Assembly (NCBI GenBank): GCA_027486405.1 | Contig: JAIXPD010000004.1 | Location: 1-64,000 of the forward strand | Length of the DNA: 64,000 bases | Reading direction: 5' to 3' | Origin: Azospirillum sp. | GTDB taxonomy: Bacteria; Pseudomonadota; Alphaproteobacteria; Azospirillales; Azospirillaceae | Shown here: positions 53,815 through 63,721 of the stretch, piece after piece | Numbering within the stretch: position 1 is the stretch's first letter | Layout: each line of letters opens with the position of its first letter | The notes under the pieces: model-generated | Told to the model about the DNA's origin: nothing | Databases searched by the model: none | The model's input: only the letters and a program-made list of their open reading frames with translations | Program-made: the position numbers and the translations under genes

Positions 53815-55848
53815 TCAGAACGCGAACAACAGAATGATGCCCGCCACCAGCACCGTGGACAGCAGGCTGGACACGATGGCCGCCACCTGACGGCCCGACG
53901 TTTCGATGATGGTGTTGCGGTCGGCGATGGTGTGGCGGATTTTATCCATCTCCGCGTCGGCTTCGCGGTATTCGATCTGCGCCGCCTCGAACTCCAGGCG
54001 GTCGCGGCGCAGCGCCTCCGGGTCGTCCACCACCTTCAGCAATTCGGTCAGCCGCCCGTTGTGGGCGGCGGTGTCGGCCTGCTTGCGGACCTGTTCCTGG
54101 GTCTTGCGGTTGTGGAAGCGGCGGAAGACCGGATCCAGCATCGCCTGGACCCAGGTCGCCAGATGGGTCAAGCCATCCACCCCGGTGCGCGCCTGCACGT
54201 CCGACAGGATGGTCAGCATGGCGATGACGCGGCGGGTGGGTTCGATTCCGCTGCCCAACTGGGTGAACAGCAGATCGTCGGCCCGCTTGTGCCGCGCGGC
54301 CAGGAAGGCGGCAACCTGCCGGTCGATCGGATCCTTGTGCCGTTCGCCCCCGGCCCCGAGCCAATCCAACGCGCGCAGCAGTTCCGCCGGGTTGGTGGGC
54401 AGTTGCTTGACCACCAGACTGCTCATGCAGGGCATGGTCGGGTTCATCTCGTACAGCACCCGCTCCACCCCCAGCCCATAGGCGGAGCGTTCCAGAAAGC
54501 CGCGCAACTGGTCGTACATCTGGACCAACGGCACGAATTCCGGCTTGAAATCGGTCTGGACGTTCACCCAGAACATCGGCAATTGGTTGCCGATCACCTC
54601 GGCCACCGCCTGGGGCGATTCGTTGCGCAGGAAGCATTCGGCCAGCATGGTGGCCACCCCGTCGAGCATCATCGCCCGCCCGCGATAGCGGATCGGGGCC
54701 GCCGGGTCGAGGGCCATGCACACCCGCGCGACCAGCCGGTCGCCCTGGCTGCCGCCCTTGCCGCTGGAGGCGGTCTGGATGGCGTTGTTCACCGCCTCCG
54801 CCCGCACCTCGTCGCCCAGCGACCGGCGCAGCCATTTGTCGAGTTCGCCGCTTTCGATCACCGTGGCCGCCGCCGGGACATGGCGGGCGAAACCGCGCGC
54901 CAGGGTGCGGCAATGCCAATATTCCTGGCCCTGGAATTCCAGCGGGCGGGCGGCCCGGCGGGAAATCTGCGGCTGTTTGGGGCTGAGCCGCCGTCCGGCC
55001 ACCCACAGATCCAGATCGTTCAGGGTCCAGCGCTGCTTGGGATCGTCCACCAGCAGACCGCGCACCACCTCGTTGATCGCCAGCGGCAGGCGGTATTGCT
55101 GGACCAGGGCCGGATAGGACCCGCGTTCGATCTTCGCCTGCAACAGCGCTTCGTCGTCCAGCCCGGCCACCGGGTTGCGGCCCAGGGCCAAAATCAGCAG
55201 GGTCACGCCCAGCGAATACATGTCGTCGGCCGCCGTGCCGTTCCCCCGCCCGGCGGGCGCGCACATGCCGCGCTCAATCGTTTCCAGCAGCAGCGGTTGG
55301 CCATAGCCGGATTGGGTCGAAACGCATTCGCCCAGCATCAACCCGCCCGAGGCGAGATCGCGGAAATACAGGTTGTTCGGCCGGATCGCGCCATGGACCA
55401 CGCCACGGCTGGACATTTCCTTCAGCGCCGACACCAGCGGATGGACGATCTGCCGGGTCAACTGGTCTTCCGGCATCGGGTCGATGCTGTCGGTCAGGGC
55501 GTTCATCAGCCGCCGACCGCCGGGCCGCTCGAACACCAGGCAATAGCGCCGCCCCCGGTCCTGCGGCCAATCGACCACGCCCCAATCGAGCAGCCGCATG
55601 TGGGTCCCGTTGTCCAGACTGGCAACGGTGGAGCACACATCCGTGCGCGGCAGGATCGACGGGTGGGAGATGATGGCAAAGGGTTCGATGCGCTTTTCGC
55701 GCAGCGATTTGGCGGTGTAGGCGTTTCCGCCCGCCGCGTTCAGCGTGGGCAGCGGCGCGCCGGGATGGATTTCATAGCGTTCCGCCAGCTTGACAGCGTC
55801 GGCGTTGGCCATCGCCCCTACGGCGGCGGTCTGGGCGTCGGACGGCAT
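53815..55848 (-). CDS. Membrane-anchored protein-kinase-like protein (probable pseudokinase)
   Basis: 677-residue protein. Residues about 20-300 look like a protein-kinase fold: the helix before the catalytic loop (HPLVSALKEMSSRGVVHGAIRPNNLYF), the activation-loop end and helix F (GNGTAADDMYSLGVTLLILALGRNP) and a late DPKQRW motif. Catalytic residues are lost: the HRD motif is HGA (152-154), the DFG position reads GEC (173-175), and no glycine loop or VAIK lysine is clear. Residues 320-640 are helical and unrecognised; a single C-terminal hydrophobic segment (VAAIVSSLLSTVLVAGIILLFAF) anchors it. It is thus probably a scaffold or regulator. Start at ATG 55848; ATG 55812 is an alternative. Confidence 0.75.
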   Translation of the reverse strand: MPSDAQTAAVGAMANADAVKLAERYEIHPGAPLPTLNAAGGNAYTAKSLREKRIEPFAIISHPSILPRTDVCSTVASLDNGTHMRLLDWGVVDWPQDRGRRYCLVFERPGGRRLMNALTDSIDPMPEDQLTRQIVHPLVSALKEMSSRGVVHGAIRPNNLYFRDLASGGLMLGECVSTQSGYGQPLLLETIERGMCAPAGRGNGTAADDMYSLGVTLLILALGRNPVAGLDDEALLQAKIERGSYPALVQQYRLPLAINEVVRGLLVDDPKQRWTLNDLDLWVAGRRLSPKQPQISRRAARPLEFQGQEYWHCRTLARGFARHVPAAATVIESGELDKWLRRSLGDEVRAEAVNNAIQTASSGKGGSQGDRLVARVCMALDPAAPIRYRGRAMMLDGVATMLAECFLRNESPQAVAEVIGNQLPMFWVNVQTDFKPEFVPLVQMYDQLRGFLERSAYGLGVERVLYEMNPTMPCMSSLVVKQLPTNPAELLRALDWLGAGGERHKDPIDRQVAAFLAARHKRADDLLFTQLGSGIEPTRRVIAMLTILSDVQARTGVDGLTHLATWVQAMLDPVFRRFHNRKTQEQVRKQADTAAHNGRLTELLKVVDDPEALRRDRLEFEAAQIEYREADAEMDKIRHTIADRNTIIETSGRQVAAIVSSLLSTVLVAGIILLFAF

Positions 55849-55926
55849 GGGCGGCGTATCCCCGAGACAAGCGAACCTGCGCAAGCCCTAGGTGGCGCGA
55901 AAAGGGCAAACAAAGTCTTAACGTGC

Positions 55927-55948
55927 GCGCTTGCCACTCGGCAAGCGC
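55927..55948. other. Perfect 9-bp hairpin upstream of the pseudokinase gene
   Basis: GCGCTTGCC-ACTC-GGCAAGCGC sits between the pseudokinase start and the purA stop. A second larger stem, CTTTCGGCCC/GGGCCGAAAG (55975-55984, 56004-56013), lies closer to purA. Neither is followed by a good T-run; together they could end the purA message or act as a 5' leader structure of the pseudokinase gene. Confidence 0.5.
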
Positions 55949-56023
55949 TTGATGATGAACCTTTTCGCATAGCCCTTTCGGCCCAGCCGCCGCACCGGCG
56001 ACCGGGCCGAAAGCGTCTTGCGA

Positions 56024-57316
56024 TCAATCCGCGAACGGATCGGTCATCAGGATGGTGTCGTCGCGCTCCGGGCTGGTCGACAGCAGGGCGACCGGGGCCT
56101 GGATCAGCTCTTCGATGTGGCGGACATATTTGACCGCCTGCGCGGGCAGTTCGGCCCACGAACGCGCCCCGCGCGTCGTGTCCTTCCAGCCTTCGAAGGT
56201 CTCATAGATCGGCTCGACACGGGCCTGGGCACCGGCGTTGGCCGGGAAGTAATCCAGCTCCTGCCCGTCCAGACGATAGCCGACGCAGACCTTGATCTCG
56301 TCAAAGCCGTCCAGCACGTCCAGCTTGGTCAGCGCGATGCCGTCGATGCCGCCGGTCTTGATCGCCTGGCGGACCATGACGGCGTCGAACCAGCCGCAGC
56401 GGCGCTTGCGCCCGGTGACGACGCCGAACTCCTTGCCCTTCTGGCCGATCAGCTCGCCGATGTCGTCGGTCAGCTCGGTCGGAAAGGGGCCGGAGCCGAC
56501 GCGGGTGGTGTAGGCCTTGCTGATGCCCAGCACATAGCCGACGGCGCGCGGCCCCATGCCGCTGCCCGCCGCCGCGTTGCCCGCCACCGTGTTGGAGGAG
56601 GTGACGAACGGATAGGTGCCGTGATCGATGTCGAGCATCGAGCCTTGCGCGCCTTCGAACAGGATGCGCTTGCCCGCGCGGCGCAGCTCGTCCAGGCGTT
56701 TCCACACCACGGCGGCGTAGGGCAGCACCAGCGGCGCGATCTCGCGCAGCGGCTCCAGCAGGTCGGCCGGGGTCATTTCCGGCGCGCCCAGGGCGCGGAA
56801 CAGGGCGTTGTGGTGGGCCAGCAGGCCGTCCACCTTCTCCACCAGCACGGCGTCGTCGGTCAGATCGCACAGGCGGATGGCGCGGCGGGCGACCTTGTCC
56901 TCGTAAGCGGGGCCGATGCCGCGCCCGGTGGTCCCGATCTTCGACGCGCCCTTGGACTCCTCGCGCGCCTTGTCGAGCGCGCTGTGGACCGGCAGGATCA
57001 GCGGGACGTTTTCGGCGACGATCAGGTTTTCCGGGGTGACGGACACGCCCTTGTCCTTGATCGCGTTGACTTCGCGGATGAAGGCCCAGGGGTCGAACAC
57101 CACGCCGTTGCCGATGACCGACAGCTTGTTCTGGCGCACGACGCCCGACGGCAGCAGGCTGAGCTTGTACTCAACCCCGTTGATGACCAGCGTGTGGCCC
57201 GCGTTGTGACCGCCCTGGAAGCGCACCACCACATCGGCACGGCTGGAGAGCCAGTCGACGATCTTGCCCTTGCCCTCGTCGCCCCATTGGGCGCCGACCA
57301 CCGCCACGTTGGCCAT
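56024..57316 (-). CDS. purA: Adenylosuccinate synthetase
   Basis: Joins IMP and aspartate with GTP in AMP synthesis. Signature [19 protein letters not shown] at residue 5 and GHNAGHTLV follow the family pattern; [44 protein letters not shown] and [12 protein letters not shown] are intact. 430 residues, normal. ATG 57316 has GGAG eight bases upstream. The gene follows hisZ by 71 bases on the same strand and may share its promoter. Confidence 0.96.
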   Translation of the reverse strand: MANVAVVGAQWGDEGKGKIVDWLSSRADVVVRFQGGHNAGHTLVINGVEYKLSLLPSGVVRQNKLSVIGNGVVFDPWAFIREVNAIKDKGVSVTPENLIVAENVPLILPVHSALDKAREESKGASKIGTTGRGIGPAYEDKVARRAIRLCDLTDDAVLVEKVDGLLAHHNALFRALGAPEMTPADLLEPLREIAPLVLPYAAVVWKRLDELRRAGKRILFEGAQGSMLDIDHGTYPFVTSSNTVAGNAAAGSGMGPRAVGYVLGISKAYTTRVGSGPFPTELTDDIGELIGQKGKEFGVVTGRKRRCGWFDAVMVRQAIKTGGIDGIALTKLDVLDGFDEIKVCVGYRLDGQELDYFPANAGAQARVEPIYETFEGWKDTTRGARSWAELPAQAVKYVRHIEELIQAPVALLSTSPERDDTILMTDPFAD

Positions 57317-57387
57317 CTCTTCAATCTCCGCAAAACAGAAGGATCCGCACACCCCCTCGCCCCGGAGGGGGGAGGGACCGAAACGCG

Positions 57388-58530
57388 CTACTCAACCGGA
57401 TGGACGACGCCATCCGCCAGACGATGGCCGCACTGAAGCCGCTTGGCCTCGGCCACCGCATCCGTCACCGGGGCCAACCCGGCCACCGTCACCCATCCAT
57501 CGGCGCGCAGCCCCACCGCCACGGCCCACGGCGTGCCATGCGGCACGAACACCCGGGCGGGCGCGGCGGCGACCGGAATCGCCGGAAGGATGTAATCCAT
57601 ATACAGGGTGAAGCCGGTGGACCGCTCCTTGCCCACCCCGGCCTGATAGCGTCCACCCTGCCCGACCTCGCCGACATCGCGCGAAAAGACGGTGAAGCTG
57701 AGGCCGGTCTGATAACCAAAGCCGCGATGCTCGACCAGATCGATCGTCACGGTCAGCGTCGGCATGGCCGCCCGGATCACCGCCAGCGCGCTGGTCAGGC
57801 GACGACGGTCCAACTCCGCCTCTTCCGGCAGGTCCACCGCCGTCAGGGCGCGGATGGCGCGGTCGGCCGGGCCGGAGGCGCTCATCAGCGTTTCCAGCAG
57901 CGCGGCCGCCGGGCCGCCAACCTCGGCCACCGCCGCCACGTCCTTGCGGTCCAGGGCGGCGCGCAGCGCGCGGATTTCGTCGTCGGGCAGGCCCAGACCG
58001 GCGCAAATGCGCTCCACCATCTTGGGCACGCACAGATCGACCGACAGGTGCGGCACACCGATCGCCGACAGCGCCTGCACCGCCAACAGCACGACCTCGG
58101 CGTCCGAGTCCGGCTCCGACGCGCCGATCATCTCGACACCGACCTGGGTGAACTGACGTTCCGGGCGCAATTGCGACCCGTTCACGCGCAAGACCGGACC
58201 GGCGTAGCACAGGCGCAGCGGGCGCGGCTCGTTCGCCAGACGGGTGGTGGCGATGCGGACGATCTGCGGCGTGATGTCGGCGCGCACCGCCATCATGCGT
58301 TGGGAATGCGGGTCCATCACCCGGAAGGTCTGCTTGGCCATGGCCGCACCGGCCCCGGACAGCAGGTTTTCCTCGAACTCCACCAGCGGTGGATCGACCC
58401 GGCGGTAGCCGTGGGCCGCGAATTCCGCCAACAGGCGTTCGACGGCGACCGCCTCATGCGCCGCTTCGGACGGCAGCACATCGTGCAATCCGGCGGGCAG
58501 AAGGGCGGCGTTCAGAGCGTCGGCGGGCAT
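57388..58530 (-). CDS. hisZ: ATP phosphoribosyltransferase regulatory subunit HisZ
   Basis: Class-II aminoacyl-tRNA-synthetase-like protein of 380 residues that activates the short form of HisG in the first step of histidine synthesis. Motif-2-like [16 protein letters not shown] and [13 protein letters not shown], with [19 protein letters not shown], mark it as HisZ rather than HisS; the anticodon-binding domain of HisS is missing. HisG is not in the window. The linkage with purA is common in Rhodospirillales (recalled). Confidence 0.92.
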   Translation of the reverse strand: MPADALNAALLPAGLHDVLPSEAAHEAVAVERLLAEFAAHGYRRVDPPLVEFEENLLSGAGAAMAKQTFRVMDPHSQRMMAVRADITPQIVRIATTRLANEPRPLRLCYAGPVLRVNGSQLRPERQFTQVGVEMIGASEPDSDAEVVLLAVQALSAIGVPHLSVDLCVPKMVERICAGLGLPDDEIRALRAALDRKDVAAVAEVGGPAAALLETLMSASGPADRAIRALTAVDLPEEAELDRRRLTSALAVIRAAMPTLTVTIDLVEHRGFGYQTGLSFTVFSRDVGEVGQGGRYQAGVGKERSTGFTLYMDYILPAIPVAAAPARVFVPHGTPWAVAVGLRADGWVTVAGLAPVTDAVAEAKRLQCGHRLADGVVHPVE

Positions 58531-58789
58531 GGCCACAATCGTTTCGTCAGGGGGAAGGCAAATGTCGGGCACACGGGGCGGGCTAATACCCGACGATGGC
58601 CCGCCATGCAAATGGAAAAGCCCCGGCGGCCCCTGCGCGCGGGTGTCATCTCCCCTGCGTCCTTGCCGGGTCGGTGTTGTCCGGGCAAGCAATCGAGCCG
58701 GTTCGGACAGAAAACGCCGTTGAATTTGTCAGAAAAATACCTCAAACCTGAATCGTTCAGGCTCGGACATTTTGGGGTGATCCCCTCGC

Positions 58790-60499
58790 ATGGCCCTGGC
58801 AAGCAGCAGTTACGAAGTTCAGATTTATCAGGCGGATCACTGGGTTCTCGATTCCTGTTTCGAGAGCGAGGCCGACGCGCGCGCCTATGGCAAGCGCATC
58901 CTGTCCGGCGGGCGGATCGACGGGATCCGGGTGGTGCGCGACTGGGCCAGACCCGATGGCCGCCATGTCGAAACCGAGATCCACCAGGAATTCCGCAGCG
59001 CGTCCAACAGCATCACCATCGCCCCGCTGGACGAGACGCCGCCGCTGTGCCACGGCCCGGCGGAGATGTTCGGCGTCGATGGCCGCATGGTGATGAACCG
59101 GCTGCTGAAGAACTACATCGAGCGACTCGTCGTCACCCCCACCGAGATCCTGCACAACCACACCGAACTGAAACGGCTGCTGGACAAGGACAACCTGATG
59201 CCGACCGCCGTCGGGCGGGTCGCCGCCCTTCAGGCGGAAAAGGCCGGTCTGGACACACGCGCCCGCCGGGACGAACTGTATGGCGTCATCAACGGCGTGA
59301 CCGAGCGCGCCCGCGCCGCCGCCGCGCGCAACGACCTGCCCACGCTGGACAGCGCCGGGTTCCGCCCGATCTACGAGCGGCTGACCGCGCGGGAGGAGCC
59401 GGAGAACCGCGATTTCCTGCTGCGCGCCCTGCTGTCGCGCGATCTGGTGCAGATGCGCAATTGGCTCGCCAAGCTGGATTTCCTGGGCGAACTGGTGCGC
59501 CAGGACGGCGGCTTGACCGATCATCCGCTGGCGCTGGTCGATGGCGTCATCGCCGATGTGCTGGGCGCACCGTCGGTCATGCAGGAGCTGTTGGGGATGC
59601 AGGGCAGCCTGGTGGAGGCGCTGAGCAACCTGCTCGACCTGTCACGCGGGCGGCTGGACGTCAGCCGCCGGGCGGAGGAGGACCGCGCCGTCCATCTGAA
59701 CGAGCTGCTGGCCTTCCACGATCTGGACGATTCGCGCCACGTCATGATCGACCTCGTCCGCCGTCAGGTGCGCAGCAACCAGCCGCTCTACCGCCCCGAT
59801 CCGGGGCAGGAGCGCGACGCCTACACCCGCCTGTTGCGCCGCGTCACCACCCCCAACGGCGTGGTCGGCGGCGGCGGCATGGCCGAGGCGCTGGTCCTGC
59901 GCTACCTGCGCTTCTTGGAGGGCGGCGGGGCGGCCGGACGGCGGCGGGCGATGGAGGAGGTCTGCGGCCTGCACAGCGATCCCAAGGACGCCGTGCGCTT
60001 CCTGATGGCCCTGGCGCAATCGGAGACGGGCCGCCAGCACGCCGACGATGTGGACCGGCTGTTGACCGGCCTGACCGGCGACCCGCGCGGCTTCGGCCGT
60101 TTCGTCGACCGCGCCCAGCCGATCAAGATCAACGTCGAGGCGCTGACCCAGCTTTACACCCACGCCCGCGACTCGGCGCTGGCCGCCCCGCTGAAAGGCC
60201 GCCTGACCGACCGCATCGACGATCTGCTGGTCGCCTACATCCACGATTGCCGTCTGGTCGAACGCATCGACAACCCCAACGACCCGCTGCGCCTGCGCGC
60301 CAACCGGTTGATGCAGCTCTGCGCGCCGGGAACCCTGCAAAGCCGCAAGGCGCTGGCCGTGGTGCGCGAGCGGGTGGTGTCCCACCTGCGCCAGCCCCAG
60401 TTCGAACAGAAATACATCGCCGATCTGGCCGACCCCACCCTGCAACAGGGTGCGCTCCGCGAGTTCTACCGGCTGTTGGCGCAAGCGGGCCTGACCTGA
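58790..60499 (+). CDS. Uncharacterised 569-residue protein
   Basis: No family recognised. The first 65 residues form a small compact-looking domain (YEVQIYQADHWVLDSCFESEADARAYGKRIL, then GIRVVRDWARPDGRHVETEIHQEF). The rest is helical with regular charged repeats and no membrane or signal segment (LLKNYIERLVVTPTEILHNHTELKRLL; RQVRSNQPLYRPDPGQERDAYTRLLRRVTTPNGVVGGGGM). GGGGTGA lies ten bases before ATG 58790. It stands divergent from hisZ, on the other side of hisZ-purA from the pseudokinase. Codon use is typical, so it is resident rather than recently acquired. Confidence 0.82.
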   Translation: MALASSSYEVQIYQADHWVLDSCFESEADARAYGKRILSGGRIDGIRVVRDWARPDGRHVETEIHQEFRSASNSITIAPLDETPPLCHGPAEMFGVDGRMVMNRLLKNYIERLVVTPTEILHNHTELKRLLDKDNLMPTAVGRVAALQAEKAGLDTRARRDELYGVINGVTERARAAAARNDLPTLDSAGFRPIYERLTAREEPENRDFLLRALLSRDLVQMRNWLAKLDFLGELVRQDGGLTDHPLALVDGVIADVLGAPSVMQELLGMQGSLVEALSNLLDLSRGRLDVSRRAEEDRAVHLNELLAFHDLDDSRHVMIDLVRRQVRSNQPLYRPDPGQERDAYTRLLRRVTTPNGVVGGGGMAEALVLRYLRFLEGGGAAGRRRAMEEVCGLHSDPKDAVRFLMALAQSETGRQHADDVDRLLTGLTGDPRGFGRFVDRAQPIKINVEALTQLYTHARDSALAAPLKGRLTDRIDDLLVAYIHDCRLVERIDNPNDPLRLRANRLMQLCAPGTLQSRKALAVVRERVVSHLRQPQFEQKYIADLADPTLQQGALREFYRLLAQAGLT

Positions 60500-60532
60500 C
60501 CTGACCCAACCGGCCCAGCCCTGCGCGCGGGA

Positions 60533-61453
60533 TCACAGCAGCGCGTCCGGCGACAGGCTGGTCAGGGAGGCGCGCACGCGCGGAATCATGTGGTCGGCGA
60601 AGGCCCGGACCTTGGCCGGAACCAGGGCGCGATGGGGGTAGAGCACGGCCAGCGTGATCGGTTCGGGCGGGTGGTTGGGCAGGATCGGAACCAACGCCCC
60701 GCTGCGAAGGTGTGCCGCCACCTCCCACAGCGGTTTCAGCGCGATGCCGCGCCCGTCCAGCGCCCAGCCGGTCAACACATCGCCGTCGTCGGCGTCGAAT
60801 TTGCCCGACACCGGGGCCTTGACCGGCTCCCCGCCATCCAACAGCGACCATTGATATTGCTGGGTTCCGGGAAAGCGCAGCAGCAGGCAATTGTGGCCCG
60901 CCAGATCGGCGGGTCTGGTCGGCTGGCCGTGGGCCGACAGATAGGACGGGGACGCCACCAGCACCCGGCGCAGATCGGCGATCTTGCGGATGACGAAGCT
61001 GGAGTCCTTCAGCGCCGCCATCCGCACCGCCACATCCACCGCCTCGCGCAACAGATCCAGCAAATGGTCGGACAGGCGCAGGCGCAGTTCCACCAGCGGG
61101 TGTTCGGCGCAGAAATCGGGGATCAGCGGGGCCAGCACCGCCCGGCCAAAGCCCAACGGCGCCGTAACGCGGATGCTGCCCGACGGCACGCCCGACCCGG
61201 CGGTGATGCCGCTGTGCGCGCGCTCCACCGCCTCCAGAACCTCCAGGCAGCTTTGGTAGTAATCCATCCCGGTTTCGGTCGCCTGCAACTGCCGCGTCGT
61301 GCGGTTCAGCAGGCGCACACCCAGATGGGCTTCCAACTGCTGGATCCGGTGGCTGACCATGGCGGGCGACATGCGCAGATTGCGCCCGGCGGCGGACAGG
61401 CTGCCCAGCTCGACGACGCGCACGAAGATGCGCATGTTTTCCAGCAACGCCAT
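60533..61453 (-). CDS. LysR-family transcriptional regulator
   Basis: 306-residue LysR regulator of the CrgA/AaeR-like group. HTH about 18-60 (SLSAAGRNLRMSPAMVSHRIQQLEAHLGVRLLNRTTRQ); effector domain with GSIRVTAPLGFGRAVLAPLIPDF and the late GRGIALKPLWEVAAHLRSG. It follows uraH on the same strand after 129 bases and converges with the 569-residue gene. Proximity suggests it could regulate urate genes, but LysR members of this group control many pathways. Confidence 0.9.
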   Translation of the reverse strand: MALLENMRIFVRVVELGSLSAAGRNLRMSPAMVSHRIQQLEAHLGVRLLNRTTRQLQATETGMDYYQSCLEVLEAVERAHSGITAGSGVPSGSIRVTAPLGFGRAVLAPLIPDFCAEHPLVELRLRLSDHLLDLLREAVDVAVRMAALKDSSFVIRKIADLRRVLVASPSYLSAHGQPTRPADLAGHNCLLLRFPGTQQYQWSLLDGGEPVKAPVSGKFDADDGDVLTGWALDGRGIALKPLWEVAAHLRSGALVPILPNHPPEPITLAVLYPHRALVPAKVRAFADHMIPRVRASLTSLSPDALL

Positions 61454-61582
61454 GCTTGCGGGTCTTTCCGGTCGGGGTCGGGTCGGGTGAATGCTGCTGG
61501 TGCGAAGGCTATCACCGCGCCCGCGTGAAACACCAGACTGCGCTGAAACCCATCCCCCAAGCCCGCAACCCGCCGGAACCGG

Positions 61583-61933
61583 TCAGCTTCCGCGATAGGT
61601 CGAAAAGGCCCAGGGCGAGACCAACAGCGGCACATGGTAATGCTGGCTGGCGTCGGCGATGCCGAAACGGATCGGCACCTCGTCGAGGAACGGCACGCCA
61701 TCGCCATCCACCGCCCCGGTGGCGCGGAAATAGGCGGCGACCGCGAACAGCAGCTCGTAACGGCCCGGTTGGAAGGCATCGCCCTGCAAGGCGGGGGCGT
61801 CGAGCCGTCCGTCGGCGTTGGTCACGAACTCGCCCAGCATCACGCCCCGGTCCAGATCGGTCAGGCGCACGGCCATGCCCGCCGCCGGGCGGCCCGAAGC
61901 GATGTCGAGAACATGCGTGGTCAGGCGTCCCAT
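61583..61933 (-). CDS. uraH: 5-hydroxyisourate hydrolase
   Basis: Transthyretin-like enzyme of 116 residues that opens 5-hydroxyisourate to OHCU in urate breakdown. The N-terminal block GRLTTHVLDIASGRPAAGMAV (active His7), Arg-containing GRYELLFAV, and the closing ASQHYHVPLLVSPWAFSTYRGS (C-terminal YRGS) are the family signatures. ATG 61933 has AAGGA seven bases upstream. Divergent from puuE and uraD, the other enzymes of the pathway. Confidence 0.95.
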   Translation of the reverse strand: MGRLTTHVLDIASGRPAAGMAVRLTDLDRGVMLGEFVTNADGRLDAPALQGDAFQPGRYELLFAVAAYFRATGAVDGDGVPFLDEVPIRFGIADASQHYHVPLLVSPWAFSTYRGS

Positions 61934-62008
61934 GTTGCGGTCCTTATCCGTGGCCGGGTGGCGAAGAGGGGCGAAGAACCAGCCTAACGCGCGCCGGGGC
62001 GGCTTGAC

Positions 62009-62034
62009 GAGACAGGGAAATTTGAAACTGTCTC
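62009..62034. promoter_or_regulatory. GAGACAG...CTGTCTC inverted repeat between uraH and puuE
   Basis: Perfect 7-bp arms (62009-62015, 62028-62034) with a 12-base AT-rich centre in the 182-base divergent region. The geometry suits a dimeric regulator, possibly the neighbouring LysR protein. Confidence 0.5.
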
Positions 62035-62115
62035 CACCCACGCGATGGATTGCCGCCGTCGCCGTTGCTGGATTAGCGTGGTGGGGTCTTGGCCCCTGCA
62101 CGAAGGACGCGCGCG

Positions 62116-63030
62116 ATGACCCAGCCCTACCCCCGCGACATGATCGGCTATGGCGCGCAGCCGCCGCACGCCCAATGGCCGGGCGACGCGCGGGTGGCGG
62201 TCCAGTTCGTCATCAATTACGAGGAGGGCGGAGAAAACTGTGTCCTGCACGGCGACGCGGCGTCCGAAGCCTTTCTGTCGGAGATCGTCGGGGCGCAGCC
62301 GATCCCCGGCGCGCGCCACATGAACATGGAATCGATCTACGAATACGGGTCGCGCGCCGGGTTCTGGCGGCTGCACCGGATGTTCACCGAACGCGGGCTG
62401 CCCGTCACCGTCTATGGCGTCGCCATGGCGCTGGAACGCAACCCCGAGGTGGTCGCCGCCATGAAGGACGCCGGGTGGGAGATCGCGACCCATGGCTGGC
62501 GCTGGATCGATTACCAGCATCTGCCCATCGCGGTGGAGCGCGAGCACATGATGCGCGCGATCGATCTGCACAGCCGCGTCACCGGCAGCCGCCCGTTGGG
62601 CTGGTATCTGGGCCGGTGCAGCCCCAACACCTGGCAACTGGTGGCCGAGGAGGGCGGCTTTCTCTACAACGCCGATTCCTACGCCGACGATCTGCCCTAT
62701 TGGGACGACCGCCATGGCCGCCCGCAACTGATCGTGCCCTACACGCTCGACGCCAACGACATGCGGTTCGCCACCAACCAGGGCTTCAACAGCGGCGACC
62801 AGTTCTTCGCCTACCTCAAGGACAGCTTCGACACCCTCTATGCCGAGGGGGAAACCCAACCGAAAATGCTGTCGGTCGGGCTTCATTGCCGTCTGGTCGG
62901 GCGTCCGGGCCGGGCGGCGGCGCTGGCGCGCTTCCTGGATTACGTGCGCGGCCATGACCGGGTGTGGGTGGCGACCCGGCTGGACATCGCCCGCCATTGG
63001 ATCGACCGGCACCCCTACCGCGCCGCCTGA
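62116..63030 (+). CDS. puuE: Allantoinase PuuE (polysaccharide-deacetylase fold)
   Basis: Cofactor-light allantoinase of 304 residues that converts allantoin to allantoate. The NodB-like fold shows YEEGGENCVLHGD, the conserved SIYEYGSRAGFWRLHRMF, WEIATHGWRWIDYQ and the late LHCRLVGRPGRAAAL, all typical of PuuE rather than chitin deacetylases. AAGGA is nine bases before ATG 62116. uraD follows after 41 bases in the same direction. Confidence 0.93.
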   Translation: MTQPYPRDMIGYGAQPPHAQWPGDARVAVQFVINYEEGGENCVLHGDAASEAFLSEIVGAQPIPGARHMNMESIYEYGSRAGFWRLHRMFTERGLPVTVYGVAMALERNPEVVAAMKDAGWEIATHGWRWIDYQHLPIAVEREHMMRAIDLHSRVTGSRPLGWYLGRCSPNTWQLVAEEGGFLYNADSYADDLPYWDDRHGRPQLIVPYTLDANDMRFATNQGFNSGDQFFAYLKDSFDTLYAEGETQPKMLSVGLHCRLVGRPGRAAALARFLDYVRGHDRVWVATRLDIARHWIDRHPYRAA

Positions 63031-63071
63031 CCCCGCCCGCCCCCATTGGATTTTCCGTGAAAGACGCCGCC

Positions 63072-63584
63072 ATGCCGCACCGCCTTGCCGATCTGAACGC
63101 GATGGACCGCAACACCTTCACCGCCGCGCTGGGGGCCGTGTTCGAAGACAGCCCATGGGTGGCCGCCGCCGCCTGGGGCCAGCGCCCCTTCGCCGATACC
63201 GGTGCCCTGCACGCGGCGATGTGCGGCGTGGTGCGCGCGGCGGGGGAGGAGCGCCAGCGCGCCCTGATCCTGGCCCATCCCGATCTGGCCGACAAGGCGA
63301 CCCGCCCGGCCAGCCTGACCGCCTTCTCCCAGACCGAACAGGCCCGCGCCGGTCTGAACGAGCTGTCGGAGGAGGAGGCGCAGGAGCAGCGCGCCCTGAA
63401 CCGCGCCTACCGCGCGCGCTTCGGCTTTCCCTTCATCATGGCGGTGCGCTTCAGCACCCGTCACCAGATCCTCGACGCCATGCGCGCCCGCGTCCAGAAC
63501 GCGCCGGAGGTCGAGTTCCTCCGCGCCCTGGACGAGATCGACACCATCGCCGGATTCCGTCTGGCCGATCTGGTCGCCGCCTGA
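63072..63584 (+). CDS. uraD: OHCU decarboxylase
   Basis: 170-residue enzyme that decarboxylates 2-oxo-4-hydroxy-4-carboxy-5-ureidoimidazoline to (S)-allantoin. Catalytic His lies in LILAHPDLADKA; LNELSEEEAQEQRALNRAYRARFGFPFIMAVR is the family hallmark. Start chosen at ATG 63072; a GTG at 63057 is in frame and would add five residues. Together with uraH and puuE this gives urate-derived 5-hydroxyisourate to allantoate; the urate-oxidising enzyme is not in the window. Confidence 0.93.
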   Translation: MPHRLADLNAMDRNTFTAALGAVFEDSPWVAAAAWGQRPFADTGALHAAMCGVVRAAGEERQRALILAHPDLADKATRPASLTAFSQTEQARAGLNELSEEEAQEQRALNRAYRARFGFPFIMAVRFSTRHQILDAMRARVQNAPEVEFLRALDEIDTIAGFRLADLVAA

Positions 63585-63596
63585 CCGCTCCCCCAG

Positions 63597-63622
63597 GGTT
63601 GCCCCGCCCTCAACCGTTTTTT
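63597..63622 (+). terminator. Probable terminator after uraD
   Basis: GGTTG (63597-63601) and CAACC (63611-63615) form a short 5-bp stem followed by GTTTTTTG. The stem is weak but the T-run is strong and the site is 13 bases past the uraD stop. Confidence 0.55.
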
Positions 63623-63721
63623 GTCTCATCTATTTTGGGCCGGGCGTGGAATGACGCGCACGGCCCGGCTGTTGGTGTCTGTGTCGGGGCGAGCGTGCCC
63701 CGCCAACAGGAGGACGCCGGA

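Noticed and set aside
57400-60504. 1034-codon + strand frame spanning hisZ and the 569-residue gene
   Set aside because: The left half is antisense to hisZ and the right half is a shifted frame of the 569-residue protein, which has the better start and composition.
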